The translations under genes and the position numbers were made by a program. From NCBI RefSeq assembly GCF_019207025.1, contig NZ_JAEEGC010000178.1, forward strand, positions 1 to 43,037: 43,037 bases of DNA, read 5' to 3'. The stretch's first letter is position 1; the number at the start of each line of letters is the position of its first letter. Below, piece after piece: positions 32,634-41,548 of this stretch. The DNA comes from Clostridium thailandense (GTDB taxonomy: Bacteria; Bacillota; Clostridia; Clostridiales; Clostridiaceae). A model generated the notes under the pieces. It did no database searches. It saw only the letters and a program-made list of their open reading frames with translations, and was not told the DNA's origin.

Positions 32634-34664
32634 ATGCTATTTATGGAGAATATGATTTTCAAGTTAGGAAATGAAGAATATAGGATTGTAGGAAGTGATA
32701 CATTTAGAAATAATATTTTCATTATTGAGTTATGTGATCAAATCAGATGGCCGCAAATAATTAATCAAGAGAATTTAGAAGAGTTATTTATAAGAAATGA
32801 AGCTGTAGAAGTAAAAACTGATAAGTTCATAGATATTAAAAATGTTGAAATTAAATATGAAATTGCTAAAAAACGTGATTTTAATTATGAAGTTATATGT
32901 TATTTGATTAGTAATAGCCCTGAATATGAAATTTATTATAAGAAGAGCAGAAAATCAATTATTGATAGAACAATTGAAGTTTATGGAATAAGTGAGAGCA
33001 GTATCAAGAGAATATGGTGTAGCTACTTGAAAAGCGGAAAGATAATGCAATCTTTGATTCCAAAGACTTACAAGTGCGGAGGGAGGGGGAAGGAAAGAGT
33101 ACATGAAAGAGGTGGATTTGTTGTAGATGATAAAATTAAAAGACTTTTGAAGGAAGGTATTAATAAATATTACAACACTAAGAAGAAAAATAATAAAAAG
33201 ATGTGTTATGAACTAATAATAAGAGATTTCTTAAAATCTAATCCTAATAATAATATCCCAAGCTTAAAGCAGTTTTATTATTGGTTTTCAAGAATTACTA
33301 AAGATGATAAAAGAAATGAAATTACAAAACGTTATGGAGATAGAATTTATCAGCAGACAGCAAGAGCTATAATAGGTAATTCAATTCAGGATACATTAGG
33401 TCCAGGAGAACTTTTTCAGATTGATTCAACAATTCTTGACGTTTATCTTGTTAGTAAAATGAACAGAAACCTAATTATTGGAAGAGGTGTGTTGTATTTG
33501 GTTGTAGATGTGTATAGCAGAATGATAGTTGGAATGAATGTTACCATTGAGCCATTCAATAGTTTTGAAGGAGCTAAAATAGCTTTAATTAATACGATGA
33601 CAGATAAGGTATCTTACTGTAAAAAATATGGTATATCTATTCAAAAAGAAGACTGGGTGAGTGCAGTAGTACCTACAAGAATCCTCTCGGATAGAGGAGA
33701 GCTTTTGTCATGTCATATTGAAAATGCAATAGGTAACTTAGGGATACTTATTCAGCAGACAAATTCTTACAGGGGAGATATGAAGGGCATTGTGGAGAAG
33801 TCGTTTGAACGGTTACATGCGTACATTAAACCTTTTGTAGATGGTGTTGTTGAAAATAAATTCAATAAAGTAGAAAGAGGTAATGTAGATTATAGACTTA
33901 AAGCAAATCTTACATTAGAGGAAATAACTCAAATTGTAATTAAATATATTTTGTTTTATAACAATAATCATGTTTTAAATTATTATGAATCTGATGGCAT
34001 TAATATAGAAAATAGTATTCCTAAGATTCCAAGTAAGTTATGGGAATACGGAGTTAAAGTTAAGAAAGGATTACTTAGAGAATTGCCAGAGGAGATAATA
34101 AGGATTAATTTATTACACAATAAAGAAGTTTCAGTTACAGCAAAGGGAATAAGATTTAATAAGTTATATTATGTTTCTAAATATACATTAGAATCAGGAT
34201 TTTTTCAAAAAGCACGAATTGAAGGCTCGTATAGAGTTAGAATAAGCTATAATCCTAATGACCTTTCAGAAATTTATTATATAAAAGAGGACGGGATTAG
34301 CTATGATAAGTTAACTTTAGTCACATATATGGAACACTATAAAGGTATGAGTGAAGAGGAGATTACCAAGATTTTTGAATATGAAGATAAGTTAAATAAG
34401 AAAGCAAGTGAAAAAGAAATACATGAAAAAATTAAATTATTTGATGAAATGGAAAAAATAACAGGTAAGGCTAAACAGGAACAGGAAAGAGTTAAGGATA
34501 AAGCATTAAATAAGACACAAAGGTTGAAACATATTAGAGAAAATTTAGAAGAGGAAAGAAATTATTTTAGAAAAAATTCAAGTAGTGATAGTAGTGATAT
34601 AAATGAAGAAATGGAAGTATTTAATCAAATAATTGCAGACGAATGGGGAGAAGATTATGAATAA
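32634..34664 (+). CDS. tnsB: TnsB-like DDE transposase
   Basis: 676 residues, GAGGTG before ATG 32634; close to the 702 of Tn7 TnsB. The N-terminal half has two helix-turn-helix-type DNA-binding regions, including RTIEVYGISESSIKRIWCSY (112-131). The RNase-H-fold catalytic core holds D264 in LFQIDSTILDVY, D353 in RILSDRGELL and E388 in KGIVEKSFERLH: the complete DDE triad. The C-terminus has a Mu-type beta barrel and a charged tail (from about 590) that would contact TnsC. It cuts 3' ends and joins them to target. It follows tnsA by 20 bases. Confidence 0.95.
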   Translation: MLFMENMIFKLGNEEYRIVGSDTFRNNIFIIELCDQIRWPQIINQENLEELFIRNEAVEVKTDKFIDIKNVEIKYEIAKKRDFNYEVICYLISNSPEYEIYYKKSRKSIIDRTIEVYGISESSIKRIWCSYLKSGKIMQSLIPKTYKCGGRGKERVHERGGFVVDDKIKRLLKEGINKYYNTKKKNNKKMCYELIIRDFLKSNPNNNIPSLKQFYYWFSRITKDDKRNEITKRYGDRIYQQTARAIIGNSIQDTLGPGELFQIDSTILDVYLVSKMNRNLIIGRGVLYLVVDVYSRMIVGMNVTIEPFNSFEGAKIALINTMTDKVSYCKKYGISIQKEDWVSAVVPTRILSDRGELLSCHIENAIGNLGILIQQTNSYRGDMKGIVEKSFERLHAYIKPFVDGVVENKFNKVERGNVDYRLKANLTLEEITQIVIKYILFYNNNHVLNYYESDGINIENSIPKIPSKLWEYGVKVKKGLLRELPEEIIRINLLHNKEVSVTAKGIRFNKLYYVSKYTLESGFFQKARIEGSYRVRISYNPNDLSEIYYIKEDGISYDKLTLVTYMEHYKGMSEEEITKIFEYEDKLNKKASEKEIHEKIKLFDEMEKITGKAKQEQERVKDKALNKTQRLKHIRENLEEERNYFRKNSSSDSSDINEEMEVFNQIIADEWGEDYE

Positions 34665-36129
34665 GAGTTTAATGTTACCAAGTGGAATATTAGCAGAAGA
34701 AGCAGATTATAAAAATCAAATTATTGATGAATATAATAATAATCCATTTGTACAAGCATTGCCAACGATAAGAACTAAAGAAGAAATTGTAACTATATTA
34801 AATCAAAATCTTAAAATATCAAAAAAAGAATTAGAATTAGATGAATATGTCAGAATTCATATGCTACAAAGAACTTATAAAGGTGTATTTCAGGTATTAC
34901 CTATACATATAAAAGTATTTAATATGATAGACACTTTAATGAGGCAAGGATATATAGACAGAAATCCATTTAACCCAGAATATATAAGACATATAAATAA
35001 ATTAGGTAATAAATTAATAAATAAAGATTTTTCAATGAGTGTAAATAGTAATTTTGTTACTACAGCAAGTTGTGGTCTTCTAATAGGATTTAGCGGTATG
35101 GGAAAAACAAGAATTGTAAATAAAATTTTAGAGAACACTCCTCAGCTCATTTATCATAGCAACTATAATAATACGAATTTTAATGCAATACAAGTTACAT
35201 GGATTAAATTAGAAGCTCCGCACAATAGTTCTTTGAAGGCATTAACGTTGCAGTTTTTCATGAAAATAGACGAGCTTATTGGAAGTAGGAATATGGAAAG
35301 ATATGCAGTAAAGAATCTTTCAGTTGACGCTATGCTACCTATTATGGGGCAATTGGCAAATAATATAAATTTAGGACTGTTAGTAATTGATGAATTACAA
35401 CACTTAAATAAAAATACATCTCAAATAATGAATTACTTTGTTGCTCTAATGAATACATTTGGAGTAGCAATTCTATTAATAGGCACTCCTGCTTGTTATG
35501 ATATGTTAACTGGTGAACTAAGGATTGCAAGAAGAGTAACAGGGTCAGGTGAAATTATATGGAATAATATGAAAAATGATAAGGAGTTTAGGTTATTTAT
35601 AAATGGAATTTGGAAAAATCAATATGTAAGAAATAGAGCAAATTTAGATGAAGAGATTATTAACTTATTTTATGAAAAAACGCAAGGAATTAGTGATTTA
35701 GTTGTTAAATTATTTGTGAGTACTCAAAAGGTTGCTATTGAAAGAAATATTGAGACTATAACTAAAGAATTAGTTGAAAAAGTATGGGACAAAGAGTTTA
35801 AGTTATTAAAACCTATGATTAGTAGTATTGCGAGTAATAATAGAGCTAAAATGTTTAAATATGAGGATATAAGAGTATTAGAAAGTAATTCTATAATAAA
35901 GAAAGCTAAAGCAGTAGAGAAAAATTCATTGGGAGAAAAAGAAGGAACGATAAAAGAGAATATACTAAAAGGTAAGAAGAAAAAAATAAAGATTAGTGGA
36001 TTAGAAGGGAATGACATCAGAAGAATTATTGTAGAAGGAATTAAACAGGGGAAGAATAATTATGAAGCATTGATAGATGCGGGAGTAATAGTATCAATGG
36101 ACATGATATTGATTGGTAGTGTAGTATGA
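34657..36129 (+). CDS. tnsC: TnsC-like AAA+ transposition regulator
   Basis: 490 residues. ATG 34657 has GGGGAG 6 bases ahead and overlaps the end of tnsB by 8 bases; an ATG at 34633 is less likely. Walker A GFSGMGKT (144-151), Walker B LLVIDELQHL (241-250), then GTPACYDML, which resembles the sensor-1 region. TnsC forms filaments on target DNA and connects the TniQ target selector with the TnsAB transposase. The C-terminal basic region (GKKKKIKISGLEGNDIRR) may bind TnsA or TnsB. The last base pairs overlap tniQ (ATGA). Confidence 0.95.
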   Translation: MNKSLMLPSGILAEEADYKNQIIDEYNNNPFVQALPTIRTKEEIVTILNQNLKISKKELELDEYVRIHMLQRTYKGVFQVLPIHIKVFNMIDTLMRQGYIDRNPFNPEYIRHINKLGNKLINKDFSMSVNSNFVTTASCGLLIGFSGMGKTRIVNKILENTPQLIYHSNYNNTNFNAIQVTWIKLEAPHNSSLKALTLQFFMKIDELIGSRNMERYAVKNLSVDAMLPIMGQLANNINLGLLVIDELQHLNKNTSQIMNYFVALMNTFGVAILLIGTPACYDMLTGELRIARRVTGSGEIIWNNMKNDKEFRLFINGIWKNQYVRNRANLDEEIINLFYEKTQGISDLVVKLFVSTQKVAIERNIETITKELVEKVWDKEFKLLKPMISSIASNNRAKMFKYEDIRVLESNSIIKKAKAVEKNSLGEKEGTIKENILKGKKKKIKISGLEGNDIRRIIVEGIKQGKNNYEALIDAGVIVSMDMILIGSVV

Positions 36130-37616
36130 TAAATTGTTTTCCTAAATTGTACAAAGATGAATTGTTATATAGTGCTATTTCAAGATATAGAAGGATGTGT
36201 GGCTTAATAAATAAGGAAGCAATAAGTAGAGATTTTATCTATAAACAAAATAAAATATTTCAAATACTATTTCCTTTTAGACTTAATAAAATTGCTGAAA
36301 CTTTACCAGTAGGAAGTAAAATCACAGGAGAAAAATTATTACATGAGCATACTATGTATCCTTTTTATACTAAATTACTATCAAAAGAAGTTAGAGATGA
36401 AATAAAAGAAAATATGCTAAATAAGTATGATATAAATATATTTTTGAAGTTAGGAACAGGGAACTTAATAAAGCAAAGAAGTTATTTAAAATATTGTCCT
36501 CTTTGCATAAAAGCAGATATTGATGAATTAGGGGAAAGTTATTGGAGAAGAGAACACCAATATACAGGCGTTTTTTTCTGTGATAAGCACAAAGTTCAGC
36601 TTCAAGAAAGTGGAGTCATATGTAGTAGTATTAATAGAGAGTATGTGTGTTTAGACGATATACAGATTGAAAGGCAAGATTCAATTGATAATAAATACTT
36701 GGATTATAATTTAAAGTATATAGATTTAGTTAAAGAACTTGTTAACGGGGAAGATAGCCAGCTAACTTTAGATGATATAAAAATATTTTATAAAGATAAA
36801 TTTTATGAAAGAGGCTTAGCTACTAAGAGTGGAAGAATACATATTAAAAAGTTGGCATATGAGCTTAAAGAATTTTATACAGAAGAATATTTGAACTTTA
36901 TGGATAGTAATATAAAAAACTATGATAGCAATTGGCTAATGAACTTCTTTTCTAAAAACAATAATAAGCCAATAGTAAGACATCTGTTATTGTTGCAATT
37001 TTTAAACTGTCAAATTAAAGATATGTTTGAACATAAGGAAAGTAGAAGCTACAGATATGAATATAAAGTATATATGCCTAAATTAGATGTAGAAGAAAGA
37101 AAAGAAGAATGGGTAAAAATCATAGAAGAAAACCCTAATAAATCAAGAAATGAATTGATAAATATTAATCCTAAAGTTTATTCATATGTATACAAATACG
37201 ATAGAGAATGGTATGAAAAAGTTACTCCTCGATATAGAAAGAAAAAAGAAGCAACACCAATTGATTGGAATAAAAATGACTTGAAGCTTTTAGTAGAAGC
37301 AAAAAAGGCTGTGCAACAAATATTAGATAAGCCAGGAAAGCCTGTAAAAGTATGCAATTCAAGTATTAGAAGAGAACTTGGAATTGGACAAGGAATATTT
37401 AGTAAAAAGTTGACGAAAACAAAAGCATATATTAGCAATGTAACAGAAAGTAATGAGAATTATTGGAAAAGAAAAATAATGTGGGCTATTAATGAATTAA
37501 GAAACAGGGAAGAACCAATTACTATATATAAAGTGCAAATAAAATGTGGATTTAGCTCTAATTTGGATAAAAGTAAAGAAAAATTAATAAAAGATATTTT
37601 AGAAACATTAAATTGA
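36126..37616 (+). CDS. tnsD: TniQ/TnsD-family target-site selector
   Basis: 496 residues starting in a 4-base overlap with tnsC. The N-terminal TniQ domain begins NCFPKLYKDELLYSAISRYR, and the zinc site is C124-x2-C127 (YCPLC) with C152-x2-H155 (FCDKH). Long C-terminal half (about 200-496) with several helical DNA-binding-like segments (KEEWVKIIEENPNKSRNELI; SIRRELGIGQGIFSKKLTKT), as in TnsD of Tn7 (508 residues). The short TniQ of CRISPR-associated elements is much smaller. This argues for recognition of a fixed attachment site. The site itself is not seen. Confidence 0.9.
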   Translation: MINCFPKLYKDELLYSAISRYRRMCGLINKEAISRDFIYKQNKIFQILFPFRLNKIAETLPVGSKITGEKLLHEHTMYPFYTKLLSKEVRDEIKENMLNKYDINIFLKLGTGNLIKQRSYLKYCPLCIKADIDELGESYWRREHQYTGVFFCDKHKVQLQESGVICSSINREYVCLDDIQIERQDSIDNKYLDYNLKYIDLVKELVNGEDSQLTLDDIKIFYKDKFYERGLATKSGRIHIKKLAYELKEFYTEEYLNFMDSNIKNYDSNWLMNFFSKNNNKPIVRHLLLLQFLNCQIKDMFEHKESRSYRYEYKVYMPKLDVEERKEEWVKIIEENPNKSRNELININPKVYSYVYKYDREWYEKVTPRYRKKKEATPIDWNKNDLKLLVEAKKAVQQILDKPGKPVKVCNSSIRRELGIGQGIFSKKLTKTKAYISNVTESNENYWKRKIMWAINELRNREEPITIYKVQIKCGFSSNLDKSKEKLIKDILETLN

Positions 37617-38345
37617 AATAATAATAAAAATATGATGAGGCTGTTCCAGAAAGTAAAAAATATTTAAATGATAGTGAACTCAGAACACTTTTGAATAGAA
37701 AAGTATATGATAATAATTTATTTCTACCGACTAAACCAATTGAAGGAGGACTTTGGAGGTATTCTTTACATGAAAAAATTAAATATAAATCAGCATGGGA
37801 AGAATATATTTATAATAAGTTAAATTCAAATTTATTTAAACATAGATTAAATAGTAAATATACGATATTCTATATAAAAGATAACTTAAAAGTGATTGCA
37901 GTGAAAAAAACTTTTAGATGTATATATACAAATTTATAATAAAGGTATACAATAAAATTTTTAATTAAGGGCTATAGAAATATTTGGAAATATATAAAAA
38001 AATCTGAAAATCATATATATGTTGACTTTGAAAATATAGGAGAACATTATGAGGTTATTTATGTAGCTCAGGAGTTTGTTGAGCAAGTTGATTGGAGCTT
38101 ACGAGTATTTAAGTGAGAGTTCTAAATAATCAAGAATTATTTGATGAGTGATTAACAAAAGATATCTTATACATAGCTGAGATGTTTGAAGATTGGAATT
38201 TTGACTCAATTTTAGTTTTCGATAAAAATATATAAAATTATCAAAAGTAGTTTTAAATAGAATAATTATTTTAAAATATAACTAAAACTGTAAGAAGGTT
38301 ATTTGAGTTTAGCATTAATGTAATCAAAAATTAAAATATTAAATT
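37617..38345 (+). pseudogene. Decayed genes after tniQ
   Basis: An open frame without an ATG start runs to 37939, with readable protein PESKKYLNDSELRTLLNRKV then FLPTKPIEGGLWRYSLHEKI; TTG 37691 is the only start. After it, KGYRNIWKYIKKSENHIYVD through EQVDWSLRVFK (to about 38116) and LTKDILYIAEMFEDWNFDSI (to about 38235) are in shifted frames with stops between. Together they look like one or two lost genes at the spot where cargo is usually loaded. Not recognised. Confidence 0.5.
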
Positions 38346-38348
38346 CAG

Positions 38349-38377
38349 AGCTAAGAGTAAAATCTTAGCTTTTTTTA
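38349..38377 (+). terminator. Terminator upstream of cargo cassette
   Basis: AGCTAAGA (38349-38356) pairs with TCTTAGCT (38363-38370), then TTTTTT. Confidence 0.85.
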
Positions 38378-38404
38378 TCTAAGTTTATTTTATCTAAGTT
38401 TATT
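38375..38404 (+). repeat. Tandem 15-bp duplication
   Basis: TTATCTAAGTTTATT occurs twice in a row (38375-38389, 38390-38404), right after the terminator. Confidence 0.8.
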
Positions 38405-38433
38405 TGAAAGATAAGAAATTATCAGGTCTGAAA

Positions 38434-38462
38434 TTGGGGAAAAGTAAAAATAGTGGTATAAT
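38434..38462 (+). promoter_or_regulatory. Promoter of the membrane-AAA-membrane cassette
   Basis: TTGGGG (38434-38439), 17-base spacer, TATAAT (38457-38462) with extended TG ahead. Leader about 35 bases to ATG 38505. Confidence 0.6.
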
Positions 38463-38504
38463 ATGTATGGGTATCAGTATAATAAAATTAATATAGGGGG
38501 ATAT

Positions 38505-39848
38505 ATGATAAAACAAATTAGTAATGTAATTATAAAGATAAAAGAAAAACATTATAATTGGGTGATTAGTTTATTTGTATTGACATTAGCAATGGTAGAA
38601 ACAGGAGTTCTTAGTGATATTAATAATATTATTAAAAGCCATTTTCAGAGTTTGGAATTTTATATAGTATTTATACCTATAAGTATGCTTTTTGTAAGTA
38701 GCTTATTAAGTAATAGAACGTTATTCAAATTAAGAAAAAATGTATCTATAGATAATAATTTAAAGTATATAAGATATTCATTTATGGTAACAATATTTCT
38801 TTATTTAATAAGTATATTAATAGATTTTAATATAAGTGATGTATATTATAAAACTAAGATAATGCTGGTATGTCTTATTATAATGTTTTTGAGCCAGTAT
38901 ATATTAGGCTATAAAGCAAATTCTTTTGAAGAGAAAAAAGCAGAATATAAAGATATGGAGAAGAGTAAACTTTTTAATACTTACTATATTAATATAGATA
39001 AAGTATTTGAAATTGCAATGTTGATAAATAATAAGATAGCAATTAGTATTCAAAAAGAAAGAACTATGGAAGATTCTGAAAGTTTAAAAGAAAATCAAAA
39101 TGCAAATATAAATTTGGAATATTTAAAGGTTGTTAAAAATGGTATTACATATGATAATACATACACTAAAACGAATAGTGAAAAAAATAGAGTGTTGGAA
39201 AATTTTGATGTAAAAACAACAAAATCTAATTTGTTAGATACTATTATAAAGAAATGTAAAGAATATGAAGAAGAGAGAAAACTTTTACCAGGAGATTTAC
39301 TTATATTTAATAATGTTAAAATAGAACTTATGAATCAAGAGGAAACAATGCAAATTTCAAAAATATTGTTAAATGGTGCATTTAATGGTACGAATTTAAG
39401 TAGTACATCAGATGAAATGAAAATGGATTTTAATATATCTTCGTTAACTAATTCAATGTTAAAAGACTGTTGTTATGAACTAAAATGTTCAACTGGAAAC
39501 TTGAATTTTTACATAAAAATACCGATGTCATCTGAAAGCGATTTTGAAAATTCATATAATATTTATGATTTATTGATAGGAAAGATGACTTTAATTGGGG
39601 TTTATGTAGGACAAGATGAAGAGCAAAAGTATAGAAGTGCATTTGATTATTTTAATAATAATCAAACTAAAACCGAAGATATTGAGCGTCAAGAATTGGG
39701 ATTAAAGAAGTCAGCCAGTTCAGAGATAAATAATGTCAATGGAAATGAATTTCAAGACGAGAACAACAATGAAATAAGAAATTATGTTGATATAATTGCT
39801 ATAATTCAAGAAATTAATATAAACATTAGTGGGGTTGAAAATGGGTAG
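38505..39848 (+). CDS. Four-span membrane protein with large cytosolic domain (cargo gene 1)
   Basis: 447 residues. ATG 38505 is chosen for its AGGGGG ribosome site 4-9 bases ahead; the earlier in-frame ATG 38463 has none. Membrane spans at about 18-36, 50-68, 90-108 and 118-136, then a cytosolic part of 300 residues (about 140-447). This part contains a beta-like stretch LLPGDLLIFNNVKIELMNQE and an Asn/Glu-rich linker near the end. Not recognised. The last 8 bases overlap the AAA+ gene, so the products are made together and probably form one membrane-anchored complex. Confidence 0.75.
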   Translation: MIKQISNVIIKIKEKHYNWVISLFVLTLAMVETGVLSDINNIIKSHFQSLEFYIVFIPISMLFVSSLLSNRTLFKLRKNVSIDNNLKYIRYSFMVTIFLYLISILIDFNISDVYYKTKIMLVCLIIMFLSQYILGYKANSFEEKKAEYKDMEKSKLFNTYYINIDKVFEIAMLINNKIAISIQKERTMEDSESLKENQNANINLEYLKVVKNGITYDNTYTKTNSEKNRVLENFDVKTTKSNLLDTIIKKCKEYEEERKLLPGDLLIFNNVKIELMNQEETMQISKILLNGAFNGTNLSSTSDEMKMDFNISSLTNSMLKDCCYELKCSTGNLNFYIKIPMSSESDFENSYNIYDLLIGKMTLIGVYVGQDEEQKYRSAFDYFNNNQTKTEDIERQELGLKKSASSEINNVNGNEFQDENNNEIRNYVDIIAIIQEININISGVENG

Positions 39849-41430
39849 AGGTAAATTGTTTATATATAATAAAGAAATGTTTAATGAATTTTACCAAAAG
39901 ACATCTACAAAGTACAGGATAATACCAATATCATTACTTTTTAATTCTCAATATGAATTTGAAGAAACTTATTTGGATTATGATTATTTAAATGATGGAA
40001 ATTTATCATTTGATGATGAGGACAAAGAAATTTTAATAGATATTACTTTGTTGGCAAAACTTTTAGCAGTGAGAAGTGATATATTATTTCATTATGGAGT
40101 AATAATTGACAATTTGTATAGACGTGGCGATGTTGAGATAGTAGTAGAGTATGATTATTCAGAAAAAATGATGGAACTTTTTCCACTTCAATTTTATGAA
40201 AAAGAAAATTTAACAAGTATAGAAGAGACTTCTACAAAAGATGAATTTGATAAAAGTCATAAATCTTTATCAAAAGATGTAGTTGTTTATGATAAAGATA
40301 ATTATGATGAATACATTAATGCAAAGAGAGAAACAGGAATACATATAATATCAATAACTAAAGTTTTAAAGAAAAATAATAGTATAGATTATTCAATTGA
40401 AAGAAGTTTATTGAACAAGGAAGAAAAATATATTTTAGACATAACATCTATGATTAGATTAGTAAATGGCATAAATGAATTAGTATTATCTTTTGAAATA
40501 ATTTTACATGAATTAATCAAATTAAATAACATAAGTTTCATTATTGATAAAGAAGTTCAAGATAAATGTAAAGAATTATTTAAATATAGTTTCCAGGAGT
40601 ATATTGAAATTTCAAGTACAAAAGAAGATAAATCTGATAATGAATTAAAAAAAGAAGTTAGTGTATTTACAAATCAAGATATGAATTTGTTCTTAGAAAG
40701 ATTTGAAGAAGAACTATTTGGACATGATGAATTTAAAAAGGACTTTAGAAAACAAATACACAAATATAAGATAATGAATAAAATAGGGGAAGAAAAAATT
40801 TTTTCTATCTTTTTATGTGGAGATTCTGGAATAGGAAAGACAGAAGTTGCAAGAGTATTACAAAGAAACTTGTATAATAACACTAAGGAAATTAAAATTA
40901 ATTTCGGTAATTATTCTGGTCAGGGGTCGTTGTGGAGTTTAATTGGTTCACCAAAAGGTTATAAAGGTAGTGAAAGTGGTGGGGAACTGACTAATAAAAT
41001 ATTAAACAGTGATTCTAAAGTAATATTAATTGATGAATTTGAAAAGGCAGACAAGGAAATATTTAGTTTCTTTTATGAACTTTTAGAAGATGGAAAATAT
41101 ACTGACCTTGATGGAAAGGAAATTAATTTAGAAGGATATATAATAGTATTTACATCTAATTTAACTGAAAAAAATTATAAGAATGTAATTCCAGAAGCTC
41201 TGTTTTCAAGATTTAGTATGAGATACATATTTGTACCTTTAACGAGTAAAGATAAAGAAGAGTTTATAAGATACAGGGCAGAAAAAATAATTAAAAAATA
41301 TAATGAGAACTTTGAAAATGAATTTGATTGTAAAAAAATGGAATTATTATTTGATATTCCGATAGATAAATTGAATAATTTAAGAGATATAAATATTGAA
41401 TTAACAAATAGATTTACAGAACTAATATAA
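39841..41430 (+). CDS. Clp/Hsp100-type AAA+ ATPase with duplicated N-terminal domain (cargo gene 2)
   Basis: 529 residues from ATG 39841. Two related N-terminal modules (about 3-120 and 147-257) share the order (I/V)Y-x-K...II-x-I...DIT...LF. After a linker comes one AAA+ domain: FGHDEFKKDFRKQI lead-in, Walker A GDSGIGKT (327-334), pore-like GPKGYKGSESGGELT-type region (GSPKGYKGSESGGEL, 369-383), Walker B ILIDEFEK (395-402), sensor TSN (438-440) and arginine finger ALFSRF (R457). This is the ClpA/B D2 class that threads or remodels proteins. With two membrane partners it is likely a protein-remodelling motor of a membrane-bound defence or stress device (inference). Confidence 0.85.
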   Translation: MGRGKLFIYNKEMFNEFYQKTSTKYRIIPISLLFNSQYEFEETYLDYDYLNDGNLSFDDEDKEILIDITLLAKLLAVRSDILFHYGVIIDNLYRRGDVEIVVEYDYSEKMMELFPLQFYEKENLTSIEETSTKDEFDKSHKSLSKDVVVYDKDNYDEYINAKRETGIHIISITKVLKKNNSIDYSIERSLLNKEEKYILDITSMIRLVNGINELVLSFEIILHELIKLNNISFIIDKEVQDKCKELFKYSFQEYIEISSTKEDKSDNELKKEVSVFTNQDMNLFLERFEEELFGHDEFKKDFRKQIHKYKIMNKIGEEKIFSIFLCGDSGIGKTEVARVLQRNLYNNTKEIKINFGNYSGQGSLWSLIGSPKGYKGSESGGELTNKILNSDSKVILIDEFEKADKEIFSFFYELLEDGKYTDLDGKEINLEGYIIVFTSNLTEKNYKNVIPEALFSRFSMRYIFVPLTSKDKEEFIRYRAEKIIKKYNENFENEFDCKKMELLFDIPIDKLNNLRDINIELTNRFTELI

Positions 41431-41548
41431 TGTATGTTGATGGGAAATTTATAATCAGGATTTGTATTTGATTTAGGATATAAGTTTAAATAAATTAAAG
41501 ATTAATAATTGCTTGATTGTAAATACATTATTTAGTATAAGGGGGATT

